A DNA stretch of 43,474 bases from positions 1 to 43,474 of the forward strand of contig JAIXQK010000155.1 of the NCBI GenBank assembly GCA_027485795.1. Direction: 5' to 3'. The DNA is from Oxalobacteraceae bacterium. Lineage in GTDB: Bacteria > Pseudomonadota > Gammaproteobacteria > Burkholderiales > Burkholderiaceae_D. The notes under the pieces are model-generated. The model did no database searches. It saw only the letters and a program-made list of their open reading frames with translations, and had not been told where the DNA came from. Both the position numbers and the translations under genes were made by a program. This document shows positions 1-8,660 of the stretch, in pieces (within the stretch, counting starts at the first letter, position 1; each line of letters begins with the position of its first letter).

Positions 1-747
1 ATGGCGTCGATCAACGAGCGACGCCTGCTGCGTGAACAGCTGAATAACGAGCTGGCCAACGTCTCGACAGTCGGCTTCAAAAAAAGCTACGACAACGCGA
101 TGGTGGCGGTGAAAGCCAAGGGCGAGGGTTGGGATACCCGTATCCAGCCTTACATCGAAAAGATGAACGCGGTCTCGCTTGAGCAGGGTTCGCTGATGGC
201 GACGCTGAATCCCATGGATATCGCGCTCAAAGATAAAACCGTGATGGGTGTGCAGGCCAAAGACGGCACGCTAGCTTTCACCCGACGCGGTGATCTGAAG
301 ATTGGTTCAACCGGCGTACTGGAAAATGGCTCGGGTCATCCGGTGCTCTCGCAAGACGGCGCACCGATCACGATCCCCACCGGTTCAGTTTTGACCATTA
401 CCGAAGAGGGCGATATTTTTGCGCGAAACCCGGTACAGCCGCTGCTCGATCCCTCGGTACTGGTCGGTCGCATCATGATGCGCGATGCCAGCGGGATCAC
501 GCTGCAACGCAGACCCGACACTTTGTTCGCTCCATACCCCGAGTTTGCGACGGCCAATGGCGACTTTGCGACAGGGCCGATACCCACTCGGATTGTCCCG
601 GGTGCACTCGAGACCAGTAACGTCAATGTAGTCACCGCCATGGTGAAGCTGATTGATTTCTCACGCTCGTTCGAGACCCAGGTACGCACCATCAAAGAGG
701 CCAAGTCACTCGATGAATCGGGTGCCAGTATGTTGAAGGCACGCTAA
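1..747 (+). CDS. flgF: FlgF, proximal rod protein (5' end cut by window)
   Basis: Rod component of the flagellar basal body, in the periplasm. The N-terminal region has the rod-family motif (ELANVSTVGFKKS, about residues 17-29). The C-terminal region has the conserved helix with LETSNVNVVTAMVKLIDFSRSFE, shared by rod and hook proteins. The ATG at base 1 is probably an internal methionine: FlgF proteins normally carry about eight to ten more residues before this point, so the true start lies outside the window. It lies 39 bases before flgG in the same direction, the usual flgFGHIJKL order. Identity as FlgF rather than another rod protein rests on position before flgG and on length. Confidence 0.93.
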   Translation: MASINERRLLREQLNNELANVSTVGFKKSYDNAMVAVKAKGEGWDTRIQPYIEKMNAVSLEQGSLMATLNPMDIALKDKTVMGVQAKDGTLAFTRRGDLKIGSTGVLENGSGHPVLSQDGAPITIPTGSVLTITEEGDIFARNPVQPLLDPSVLVGRIMMRDASGITLQRRPDTLFAPYPEFATANGDFATGPIPTRIVPGALETSNVNVVTAMVKLIDFSRSFETQVRTIKEAKSLDESGASMLKAR

Positions 748-786
748 TTGCATAGGTAACGGAAAAGCGACACTCGAGAGGAAAGT

Positions 787-1572
787 ATGGACGCATCAAT
801 GTGGGTAGCGAAAACCGGTCTGGACGCGCAGCAAACGCGCCTGACGGTTATTTCAAACAACCTGGCCAACGTTAACACCACGGGCTTCAAGCGCGATCGC
901 GCCATGTTCGAAGATCTTCTGTACCAGAACGTACGGCAGGCGGGTGGCCAAACAGCGGCCGCGACGCAAGCACCGACCGGTTTGATGCTGGGTACCGGTA
1001 CCCGCATCATCGCCACAGAAAAAATTCACGCCCAGGGCAACATGATCAACACCCAGAACGCGCTCGATGTCGCGATTCAGGGTGAAGGTTTCTTTCAGAT
1101 TCAGCAGCCCGACGGCACCCTCGCTTATACGCGCGATGGCACCTTCAAACTCTCCAATACCGGGCAGCTGGTGACTAATCTGGGTCAGCCACTGGTACCA
1201 GCAATTGCGATTCCGGGTAACGCCGCATCGATCACGATTGGTTTGGATGGTGTGGTGTCGGCTGAATTGTTTGCCGGTGGTGGTGCGCAGCAGTTGGGTC
1301 AGATACAGATTTCGCGCTTTGTTAACCCGGCCGGTCTGACGCCACTCGGTGACAACCTCTACAAAGAAACCGTCGCGTCAGGTGCCGCAGTAGTACTGAA
1401 CCCGAACACGGCACCGGCAGGTCAGCTACGCCAAGGCATGCTCGAAGCATCTAACGTGAACGTGGTCGAAGAGATGGTCAACATGATCGAGACCCAGCGT
1501 GCTTACGAAGTGAACTCGAAAGCCATCTCCGCAGCGGACGGCATGCTGCGCTTCTTGAATAACAACCTGTAA
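787..1572 (+). CDS. flgG: FlgG, distal rod protein
   Basis: Distal rod subunit of the flagellar basal body, the shaft that crosses the P and L rings. Length 261 residues is the family norm. The start MDASMWVAKTGLDAQQ followed by ISNNLANVNTTGFKR is typical of FlgG. The C-terminus carries EASNVNVVEEMVNMIETQRAYE, the signature of rod and hook axial proteins. The start is supported by a purine-rich GAGAGGAAAGT just upstream. It is followed after 45 bases by flgH; that gap contains an 11-base sequence (CTGAAGACGGC) directly repeated. Confidence 0.97.
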   Translation: MDASMWVAKTGLDAQQTRLTVISNNLANVNTTGFKRDRAMFEDLLYQNVRQAGGQTAAATQAPTGLMLGTGTRIIATEKIHAQGNMINTQNALDVAIQGEGFFQIQQPDGTLAYTRDGTFKLSNTGQLVTNLGQPLVPAIAIPGNAASITIGLDGVVSAELFAGGGAQQLGQIQISRFVNPAGLTPLGDNLYKETVASGAAVVLNPNTAPAGQLRQGMLEASNVNVVEEMVNMIETQRAYEVNSKAISAADGMLRFLNNNL

Positions 1573-1617
1573 TCGCGCTGACCTGAAGACGGCCTGAAGA
1601 CGGCCTGGAGAACAACG

Positions 1618-2295
1618 ATGAAATTAATCAAGCCCGCAGCGATCATGATCGCAGTGCTCATGCTGGTAGCCTGTGCCAAGCCAATGCCGATGGCACATTC
1701 GCCCGATTTTGCGCCAGTACAGCCGCTGCCACGCGACACCACCACACCGGCGACAGGCGCTATTTTTGCCGCCGACAACACCGATCTATGGCAGGCCAAG
1801 CGCCGCAACTATCGTGTCGGCGACATCATCACCGTCTTACTCAGTGAATCGACACAAGCAGCCAGAACTTTAAACAATGAGACCAGTAGAGAGTCGAGCT
1901 CGGATGCAATACCGCAGGGTATGACCGATGCACTTACGCGGCCTACACCCATATTAAATGGGTTGAATACTGGCGGCGCGAAGACCTCTAACAAAGGAAC
2001 GGGTGTTGCTGACCAGCGCGCTTCACTAACTGGATCGATTGCCGTCACGGTGACAGAAGTACAAGCCAATGGCAACTTGGTGATTCGTGGTGAGAAGCAG
2101 CTATCACTGTCCGAAGGTGGCGAGGTGATCCAGGTGGCCGGCATCATCCGGCCGGACGATGTGAGTGCTATCAATACTGTGCAGTCACGTCGTTTGGCTA
2201 ATGGTCAAATTACCTACAAAGGTGTCGGTGATCTCGCCAATGCAACACGCGCTGGTTGGGGTATCAGTGCGCTCTACAAGTACTGGCCTTTCTAA
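1618..2295 (+). CDS. flgH: FlgH, L-ring lipoprotein
   Basis: Outer-membrane ring protein that, with FlgI, forms the bushing around the rod. The N-terminus is a lipoprotein signal: positively charged MKLIK, a hydrophobic stretch, then the lipobox LVAC with the acylated cysteine at residue 19. Later parts match the FlgH family (YRVGDIITVLLSESTQA, GSIAVTVTEVQANGNLVIRGEK, IRPDDVSAINTVQSRR, ending GWGISALYKYWPF). At 225 residues it has the normal length. It lies between flgG and flgI, 13 bases from the latter. Confidence 0.97.
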   Translation: MKLIKPAAIMIAVLMLVACAKPMPMAHSPDFAPVQPLPRDTTTPATGAIFAADNTDLWQAKRRNYRVGDIITVLLSESTQAARTLNNETSRESSSDAIPQGMTDALTRPTPILNGLNTGGAKTSNKGTGVADQRASLTGSIAVTVTEVQANGNLVIRGEKQLSLSEGGEVIQVAGIIRPDDVSAINTVQSRRLANGQITYKGVGDLANATRAGWGISALYKYWPF

Positions 2296-2308
2296 TAGAG
2301 GCAAGAAT

Positions 2309-3448
2309 ATGATCTCACGTTACCTGGTGATATTGGCTTCTGCGCTAGTGGCATTCTTGGTGGCGCCACCGGCGCACGCCGATCGCGTCAAAGACCTTGC
2401 CTCATTGGCTGCGGCTCGTAGCAACCAATTGGTTGGCTTCGGTATTGTGGTTGGTTTGCAAGGTACCGGTGATGGCGCTGCTGTGCCCATTACCACGCAA
2501 ACTGTACGCGCCATCATGAATAAACTGGGCGTCGGCCTGGATGGCCCACTGACCGACTTTGAACGTGCGGCCGCAGCTGCTGGTCGTCTGGATGTGAAGA
2601 ACGTCGCAGCGGTGATGGTGACTGCCGAGTTACCTGGTATGGCCAAGCCCGGTCAGCGTATCGATGTGAACATTGGCACGCTCGGACAAGCATCAAGTCT
2701 GCGCGGCGGTATTTTGATTCTGACTAGCTTGCGCGGCATTGATGGCGAGGTCTATGCCATTGCCCAAGGCTCGGTCAACACCACGGGTATTGACGCCAGT
2801 GCTGCTGGCTCCAAAGTAGCGATCGGTGTACCTACCTCAGCACGTATTCCGAATGGCGCCACCATCGAACGTCTGGTCGACAACCCATTTGACAAAACCG
2901 ATGCAGTGATGCTGAACCTGCGCGAGCCGGATTTCACGACCACCCGTGCCGTTGTCGATGCTATCAACACGACATTTGGTGCTGGCACTGCCAACGCGAT
3001 TGATGCCGTCTCCATCCGAGTGCGTGCACCGATGGATATGTCGCAGCGTGTCAGCTTTGTCAGTATGGTCGAGAACCTCGATGTCACGCCGGGTGAAGCA
3101 CCTGCGCGTGTCGTTGTGAACTCGCGTACCGGTACCGTCGTCATCAGCCGCAATGTCAAGGTGACACCTGCAGCGGTATCGCATGGCACGATTTCTGTTG
3201 CGATTGCGGCTACCAATGAAGTGAGTCAGCCGAATGCGTTTTCCAATGGCCAGACGCAGGCCGTACAGAACGCCAATATCGCTGTTAATGAACCCAACAA
3301 GCCAGCCTTCCTATTTCAGGCCGGTGTGGACTTGAGACAAGTAGTCGATGCGATCAACCAGGTCGGCGCATCGCCTTCGGCATTGATTGCGATTCTTGAA
3401 GCATTAAAGAGCTCGGGCAGTTTGCGAGCTGAATTGGTCGTGATCTGA
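2309..3448 (+). CDS. flgI: FlgI, P-ring protein
   Basis: Periplasmic P-ring protein assembled around the rod in the peptidoglycan layer. I place the start at the ATG at 2309, giving 379 residues. It is preceded by AGAGGCAAG, begins with a good Sec signal peptide (MISRYLVILASALVAFLV, cleavage after AHA near residue 24), and continues with the family hallmark DRVKDLASLAAARSNQLVGF. The open frame extends upstream to 2165 inside flgH, but that extension would bury the signal peptide. The C-terminus (DLRQVVDAINQVGASPSALIAILEALK) is typical. flgJ follows 12 bases later. Confidence 0.97.
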   Translation: MISRYLVILASALVAFLVAPPAHADRVKDLASLAAARSNQLVGFGIVVGLQGTGDGAAVPITTQTVRAIMNKLGVGLDGPLTDFERAAAAAGRLDVKNVAAVMVTAELPGMAKPGQRIDVNIGTLGQASSLRGGILILTSLRGIDGEVYAIAQGSVNTTGIDASAAGSKVAIGVPTSARIPNGATIERLVDNPFDKTDAVMLNLREPDFTTTRAVVDAINTTFGAGTANAIDAVSIRVRAPMDMSQRVSFVSMVENLDVTPGEAPARVVVNSRTGTVVISRNVKVTPAAVSHGTISVAIAATNEVSQPNAFSNGQTQAVQNANIAVNEPNKPAFLFQAGVDLRQVVDAINQVGASPSALIAILEALKSSGSLRAELVVI

Positions 3449-3460
3449 GGATGACCCCCC

Positions 3461-3952
3461 ATGGCTGACGCTCTCGACAATCTGGGCATGGCATCCCCGC
3501 AGTCCTCACTGGACTTCGCGGGGCTCGGTGCTTTGCGCAGCAAGGCGCAGCAGCATTCCGACAAGGCTCTGCAAGAGACTGCAACGCAGTTCGAGGCGAT
3601 GTTCATCCAAGAGATGCTGAAGTCCATGCGCGCCACCGTCGAAAAAAGTGATTTGATGGGCTCGGATGTCGAAGATCAGTTTACGCAGATGTATGACCGC
3701 GAGCTTTCAGTAGCACTCGCCAAGCGCAACACCATGGGTGTGGCCGACATGATCATCAAGGCGGTGCAGCGTAACAACGCGCCGCCGCCGGACTATGTCA
3801 CCAAAGCCACGCCAATGCCTATCAACATGCCGCAGCAAGGTATGCCGGTACCTGGTGCTAAAGCACCGCTACCTTTGCAACGGCCAGAACGTTTTAATCT
3901 CGACCGTCGCCTTGCGATTCCCGCAGCAAGTCCCAAGGGAGCCGCTGAATGA
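3461..3952 (+). CDS. flgJ: FlgJ, rod-binding domain only (no muramidase domain)
   Basis: Rod assembly factor. The 163 residues contain only the rod-binding domain (about residues 38-108: ATQFEAMFIQEMLKSMR, MYDRELSVALAKRNTMGVADMI) and a proline-rich tail. The C-terminal peptidoglycan hydrolase domain found in the two-domain FlgJ of enteric and many other gamma- and betaproteobacteria (about 300 residues) is absent. The stop codon overlaps the ATG of flgK (ATGA at 3949-3952), so there is no frameshifted hydrolase remnant downstream. Another, separate hydrolase would have to open the cell wall for the rod; none is seen in this window. Confidence 0.92.
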   Translation: MADALDNLGMASPQSSLDFAGLGALRSKAQQHSDKALQETATQFEAMFIQEMLKSMRATVEKSDLMGSDVEDQFTQMYDRELSVALAKRNTMGVADMIIKAVQRNNAPPPDYVTKATPMPINMPQQGMPVPGAKAPLPLQRPERFNLDRRLAIPAASPKGAAE

Positions 3953-6900
3953 GTGATCTGCTCAGCATCGGCAGCTCTGGCGTCGCCGCTTACCAGCGCG
4001 CGCTGACCACGGTATCCAACAATATTTCTAATGTTGGGACCGAGGGCTATGTTCGGCAAGAGACTGCACTGGCAGAGAACATGCCGCGCCAGCAGGGGCG
4101 GGTGTACCTGGGTACGGGTGTCAATGTGGCGGGTATCAACCGTGCCTATGACCAATTTTTAGAACAAAACCTCCGCAATAGCACCAGTGAACTGAACACC
4201 CAAGGCCCGATGGTGAACTACGCCAACCGCGTAGTGGACATCATGGGTAGTGATACGGTGGGTCTGAATAATTCGCTCGATAAGTTTTTTGCTACGGCGC
4301 GTTCTTTATCCGTCGATCCATCGTCGATCGTGCTGCGCCAGCAGTTTTTGCGTGATGCTGATGGCTTGGCTGCCGGTTTTCGTGAGCTGTCGAATCAAAT
4401 GACGACGGTTGATACCGAAACGCGTGATGCCATTAATGCGCGCGTTGCGGATATCAATACCCTGGCGGGACAGATTGCCACCGTCAATAAACAGATGGCC
4501 AAGCACCCGCTGGTCTCGCGCCAGCCGCCTGATCTTTTGGACCAGCGCGATTTGTTGCTGACTAAACTGTCGAAGCTAGTCAAGATTAACGTCACCACCG
4601 CAGTAAACGGTGCGGTGGATATTGGTATTGGCACGGTAGCCAGTGCCGGCAAGATTGTGGTCGGAGATCGATCAACAACCCTGATGGCGCGCTTTGATGA
4701 GAAAGATCTCTCGCGTGTTGCCATCGTTCTGGACCCCTATGCCAAATACCCGACCGAAGTCGCAGGCGTTAGCTCAGGCGAGCTCGGTGGTTTGATGGGT
4801 TTTCGTGAGCAAGTACTGCAACCTAGCTTCGAGGCACTCGATAATCTCGCAACTATGGTGGCCGGTGAGTTGAACCAGATTCACGCTAATGGTATCGACC
4901 TCGATGGCGAAGTGGGCAAGCCCATGTTCACCATCGATAAAATTACCCGTATGGATCCACTCGAGCGCACGACGATCCAGATCGATCGCGCCTCGGCAGG
5001 CATCCGTGTGGTGATTGATGACCCTAACAAGATTGCCGCGGGTGCTTTGTTCCGTGTGATCGAAAACCCGAATAACCTATCCGGTACCGATGCCGTACTA
5101 ACCTACGAACCCTCGTATGCCGACCCTACTCGCGTACGCTCGTTATCGCAGGTACTGAAGAACAATCCGAATCCGTCTGCGGGTATCAGCGCGCCAGCCG
5201 ATCAGTTGCTTGGCCAGATTCCGTTGGGCGCAGCGAACTGGTCGGTGTTTATTGATAACGCCACCGACAAACAAAATATTCAAGTACTCACGCGCGATGG
5301 TCGCCACCTGCTGGGTGCGCCGATCACTGACGAGGCAGCACGTCGCGCACTATTGACTACAAATAACGGCTTCATCCAAGGAACGACTTACTCGGATACC
5401 TATCTCAATGAGACGGATGAGACCGGGTACAAGCAGATGTCGATGTTCTACGGGCTGAAGTCTTTGACCGGTTCGCAGTACGACCAAGCCACGCAGTTTT
5501 CAACTGAGCACATGGTGGTACCCAGCACCATCGAGCGCAAGGTACTGATTGGTCAAGTCATTCCTGCTGATGTCCAAATGATCGAGGCAGACCGGCTGAC
5601 GATCAATGGACATTCATTGCCCGCGCTCTTCCCCACTGCACCTGCGCAGACCATACAGGCGAGCGATATTGCCGAGTGGATGAACAAGGCCGTCGAAAAC
5701 GATGACCCACCGGTTGCGGTGAATGCCATGACCACTACGTCGGATTTATCGATTGATCCGGAAGAAGGTTTGTATATCAATGGCGCTGCCATTCCCGCCG
5801 AGAGCGGTCGTACCCTGGCTGGCTTGGTACTACAGATTAATTCACAATACGCGAGCGACACGAATGTCTTCGCCACGCTGAATGACGCCGGCGACGCTTT
5901 GGTGCTGCGTAATTCCGAAGGCTATGGTGGTAACGATATTCGTATCGGCGGCATGGATGCTAACGGTGACATCACTACGCAAACGTCGTATCGCGGCAAA
6001 CTGAATTTCGGTCAGCTTAGCGATATCACCATCGGCTATGGCGTGCAGGGAAGGGCAGGCGATTTAGCGCCCCTCGGTCAGCCACTGGGTGAGTATTTCA
6101 CCGGGCTGATGCCGATCATTCCAACCGCTGCACGTATTGGTAGTGCCCGTATTCCAGCAGGTGTGGAATCGATCGCAGCGAATACCCTCACACTCAACGG
6201 TGTCACGTTGGGTGGTATTGATTACAACCGCCCACTCAAAGCGCCCGATCTTGCCGCATGGCTGAACGCCACCGGCTCGACTTTGGAGCCAGCAGTGGTG
6301 GTGCGTGGCGTTAACCAAATCAAGGCCAACGCCGCGCTGATTAAAGAAGGCTTGCAGGAAGATCGCCCGCTAGTGGTGAATGGTGTGACCATCCGCGGCA
6401 ACGGCCCAGCGGACACCTTCACCTCAACGCAAGAGATTGCGGCGGCGATCAATGGGGCTGATACCGGTCGCGTGGTTGCCAGTCTCGCCACACAAAACCT
6501 TTCGCGCAGCTTGTCGATTAATGGCACGGACATCACGGGCAGCGGTACCAATGGCGTGTTTACCAATCGCGCCGATATCGTCACTAAAATCAACTTGGCA
6601 AATGGCACTACCGGTGTGACCGCCACACTGAATAGCACAACTGGCGACATTACGTTATCGAATGCCAACGGTGAAGACATCATCCTCGGCCCGCTGGACG
6701 AAGGTAATGTATTGGGCGTGGCAAGCGGTACTTATTCCAAGGTGTATGCCGAGATGGATAAATTCGGCAACCTGTTAATCAGTAATGGCAGTGGTGCGGA
6801 TATCTCGATCTCAACACTGTCCGGTGGCGCCAATATTCTCGGTGTTGGTAACGGTACTTATCGTGGCACCATAGAAATTGGTTCAGACGAAGAAATCCGT

Positions 6901-7629
6901 TTCGGCTTTACCGATGAGCACGTCGAATCCGGCCCGGCAGAATTAGCTAAGTTAGGTATGCGTACCGGCATCTACATGGATGGCGCGGTACAAGAAGATT
7001 TACTGGTATTCGTCTCAGCGGGCTCGGGCACCATTACCGGTAGCTACGATGCCAGCATGGCTGACCCGGCATCGCTCAACACCAAGCGTATCGATGCGCT
7101 GCGCGCAGAAAAATACGACGTTACTTTCACGTCAGAAAAACAATACCAGATCACCTGGCGTAATCCATCGACCGGCGTGAAGACGGTGCTGGCTGAGCGT
7201 GAGTACGATCCCAAGCAGGGCATTGAGTATCGCGGCGTGCATCTGATGCTGAATCGCCCGCCAGTGTCGGGCGACACCTTCCTGATCGACGGTAATCAAG
7301 ATGGCACCGGCAACAACCAGAACATGCTCGACATCGTCGCGCTACAGACCAAAGGCGTAGTCGGTGGCAACGGTGGGCGCACGATTTCACAAGCGTATGA
7401 AGAGCAGCTCGGCCGCGTGGGTAACTTCGCTAGTCAGGCCAAGATTGCACAAGACGCTTTAAAGGTAGTGAACGACCAAGCGATTGAGTCGCGCGACAAA
7501 GTTTCCGGCGTCTCACTCGATAGTGAAGCAGCGGATTTGATTCGGTTTCAGCAGGCGTATCAAGCCTCGGCCAAAGCCATGCAGGTATCGGGCGATTTGT
7601 TCGATGCCATCTTGCAAGCTGCACGCTAG
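3949..7629 (+). CDS. flgK: FlgK, hook-associated protein 1, greatly enlarged
   Basis: First hook-filament junction protein, secreted by the flagellar export apparatus. At 1226 residues it is about twice the usual 450-650. The ends are conventional: N-terminal LLSIGSSGVAAYQRAL and SNNISNVGTEGYVRQ, C-terminal EAADLIRFQQAYQASAKAMQVSGDLFDAIL. The middle is expanded by repeated elements of the flagellin hook IN type, each with an L-x-(I/L/V)-N-G core, at about residues 550 (LTINGHSLP), 608 (LYINGAAIP), 747 (LTLNGVTLGG), 808 (LVVNGVTIRG) and 855 (LSINGTDITG), several followed by helical AAAIN-type segments. Its start overlaps the flgJ stop. The insert should form extra surface domains on the junction ring. 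Confidence 0.95.
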   Translation: MSDLLSIGSSGVAAYQRALTTVSNNISNVGTEGYVRQETALAENMPRQQGRVYLGTGVNVAGINRAYDQFLEQNLRNSTSELNTQGPMVNYANRVVDIMGSDTVGLNNSLDKFFATARSLSVDPSSIVLRQQFLRDADGLAAGFRELSNQMTTVDTETRDAINARVADINTLAGQIATVNKQMAKHPLVSRQPPDLLDQRDLLLTKLSKLVKINVTTAVNGAVDIGIGTVASAGKIVVGDRSTTLMARFDEKDLSRVAIVLDPYAKYPTEVAGVSSGELGGLMGFREQVLQPSFEALDNLATMVAGELNQIHANGIDLDGEVGKPMFTIDKITRMDPLERTTIQIDRASAGIRVVIDDPNKIAAGALFRVIENPNNLSGTDAVLTYEPSYADPTRVRSLSQVLKNNPNPSAGISAPADQLLGQIPLGAANWSVFIDNATDKQNIQVLTRDGRHLLGAPITDEAARRALLTTNNGFIQGTTYSDTYLNETDETGYKQMSMFYGLKSLTGSQYDQATQFSTEHMVVPSTIERKVLIGQVIPADVQMIEADRLTINGHSLPALFPTAPAQTIQASDIAEWMNKAVENDDPPVAVNAMTTTSDLSIDPEEGLYINGAAIPAESGRTLAGLVLQINSQYASDTNVFATLNDAGDALVLRNSEGYGGNDIRIGGMDANGDITTQTSYRGKLNFGQLSDITIGYGVQGRAGDLAPLGQPLGEYFTGLMPIIPTAARIGSARIPAGVESIAANTLTLNGVTLGGIDYNRPLKAPDLAAWLNATGSTLEPAVVVRGVNQIKANAALIKEGLQEDRPLVVNGVTIRGNGPADTFTSTQEIAAAINGADTGRVVASLATQNLSRSLSINGTDITGSGTNGVFTNRADIVTKINLANGTTGVTATLNSTTGDITLSNANGEDIILGPLDEGNVLGVASGTYSKVYAEMDKFGNLLISNGSGADISISTLSGGANILGVGNGTYRGTIEIGSDEEIRFGFTDEHVESGPAELAKLGMRTGIYMDGAVQEDLLVFVSAGSGTITGSYDASMADPASLNTKRIDALRAEKYDVTFTSEKQYQITWRNPSTGVKTVLAEREYDPKQGIEYRGVHLMLNRPPVSGDTFLIDGNQDGTGNNQNMLDIVALQTKGVVGGNGGRTISQAYEEQLGRVGNFASQAKIAQDALKVVNDQAIESRDKVSGVSLDSEAADLIRFQQAYQASAKAMQVSGDLFDAILQAAR

Positions 7630-7656
7630 TAGAAAAGTGAAGAGGGACGGTAAACC

Positions 7657-8583
7657 ATGACACAGATGTCGACTACTCTGAAGTTTGATCGGGCGATTAG
7701 CCAGATCGGCGTGACGCAAGATCGCGTGTCAAAAGCTCAGATGCAAATGACCGAGGGTAAGCAGGTCCTGAAGCCCAGTGACGCGCCCGACAAGTCTTCA
7801 CAAATCACTCGCCTCAGATCGGCCATCGATCGTCAGGAAAGCTACGTTTCTACCATCAAGCAGGTGCGCGACAAGCTTTCGCAGCAGGAATCTGCATTGA
7901 AGGGCGCCACCGAAGTGATGTACCGTCTGAAAGAACTCAGCGTTCAAGCGGCCAACGACACCTACTCTGCAGCCGATCGTAAATCGATTGCGATTGAGGT
8001 CAAAGAATTACGTAATCAAATGCTGTCTTTGGCCAATACCCAAGACGTTAATGGCAATTTTATTTTTTCTGGTACGCGAGTCGGTAGTTTGGCCTTTGCT
8101 GCCAACGAGCAGGGTAGAGTGGTGTACCAGGGTGACCAATCGGTTGCTTCGGCCGATATTGCCGATCAGAACGTGGCTGACACCAACCGCCCCGGTACCC
8201 GTCCATTCGACAAGATTGTGCGCACCGATGACAGCGGCAAACCCTACGGCGTTGGGTTCTTTGAGGCAGTGGATGACCTGATTACTGGGCTCAACACCAA
8301 CAACATCAAAACCGTGCAGCGCTCGGTCGGTGAAATGGCAACCATGCAGCAGGGGCTGTCCGACAGCCTCGCTTCGATTGGCGCCACCGATAACAAGCTG
8401 GAGAACCAGCAAGCCATCGCTGACGAGAACCTGCTGCGTATGAAGACGCTGTTGTCAAACGAAGAAGATGTCGACTTCACCGAGACCATTACGCAGATGA
8501 ACAAAGACATGCTCGCGCTACAAGCCGGCCAGACTGCGTTCGGCAAAATCGCCGAGCTGAGCTTGTTTAATTACATCCGTTAA
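7657..8583 (+). CDS. flgL: FlgL, hook-associated protein 3
   Basis: Second hook-filament junction protein, linking FlgK to the flagellin filament. At 308 residues it is of ordinary size, unlike its partners FlgK, FliD and the flagellins. The N-terminus (FDRAISQIGVTQDRVSKAQMQMTEGKQVLKPSDAP) and the C-terminal helix (MLALQAGQTAFGKIAELSLFNYIR) are the flagellin-like coiled-coil segments that pack in the D0/D1 core. The ATG at 7657 has GAGGGACGG upstream. It lies 27 bases after flgK and ends the flg operon; the next gene, fliD, has its own promoter. Confidence 0.95.
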   Translation: MTQMSTTLKFDRAISQIGVTQDRVSKAQMQMTEGKQVLKPSDAPDKSSQITRLRSAIDRQESYVSTIKQVRDKLSQQESALKGATEVMYRLKELSVQAANDTYSAADRKSIAIEVKELRNQMLSLANTQDVNGNFIFSGTRVGSLAFAANEQGRVVYQGDQSVASADIADQNVADTNRPGTRPFDKIVRTDDSGKPYGVGFFEAVDDLITGLNTNNIKTVQRSVGEMATMQQGLSDSLASIGATDNKLENQQAIADENLLRMKTLLSNEEDVDFTETITQMNKDMLALQAGQTAFGKIAELSLFNYIR

Positions 8584-8596
8584 TCGATAGAAGTAC

Positions 8597-8623
8597 TCAA
8601 GATTTTTTACCGCGCGCCGATTC
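8597..8623 (+). promoter_or_regulatory. Sigma-28 (FliA) promoter of fliD
   Basis: TCAAGATT (8597-8604), an 11-base spacer, then GCCGATTC (8616-8623). The established FliA consensus is TAAAGTTT-N11-GCCGATAA; each half matches 6 of 8 and the spacer is exact. Transcription would begin near 8630, only about 30 bases before the fliD ATG, in a leader with no clear Shine-Dalgarno sequence. Confidence 0.7.
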
Positions 8624-8660
8624 AATCGAATGATACGGCGGCAAAGCGCCGAAAACTGCC

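Noticed and set aside
2165-2308. Longer FlgI starting inside flgH
   Set aside because: It would add 48 residues before a clear signal peptide; the ATG at 2309 has a ribosome site and gives the family length.
8639-8644. CGGCAA half-site before fliD as an activator site
   Set aside because: There is no matching right half at the required spacing and no sigma-54 promoter; a lone hexamer is expected by chance.
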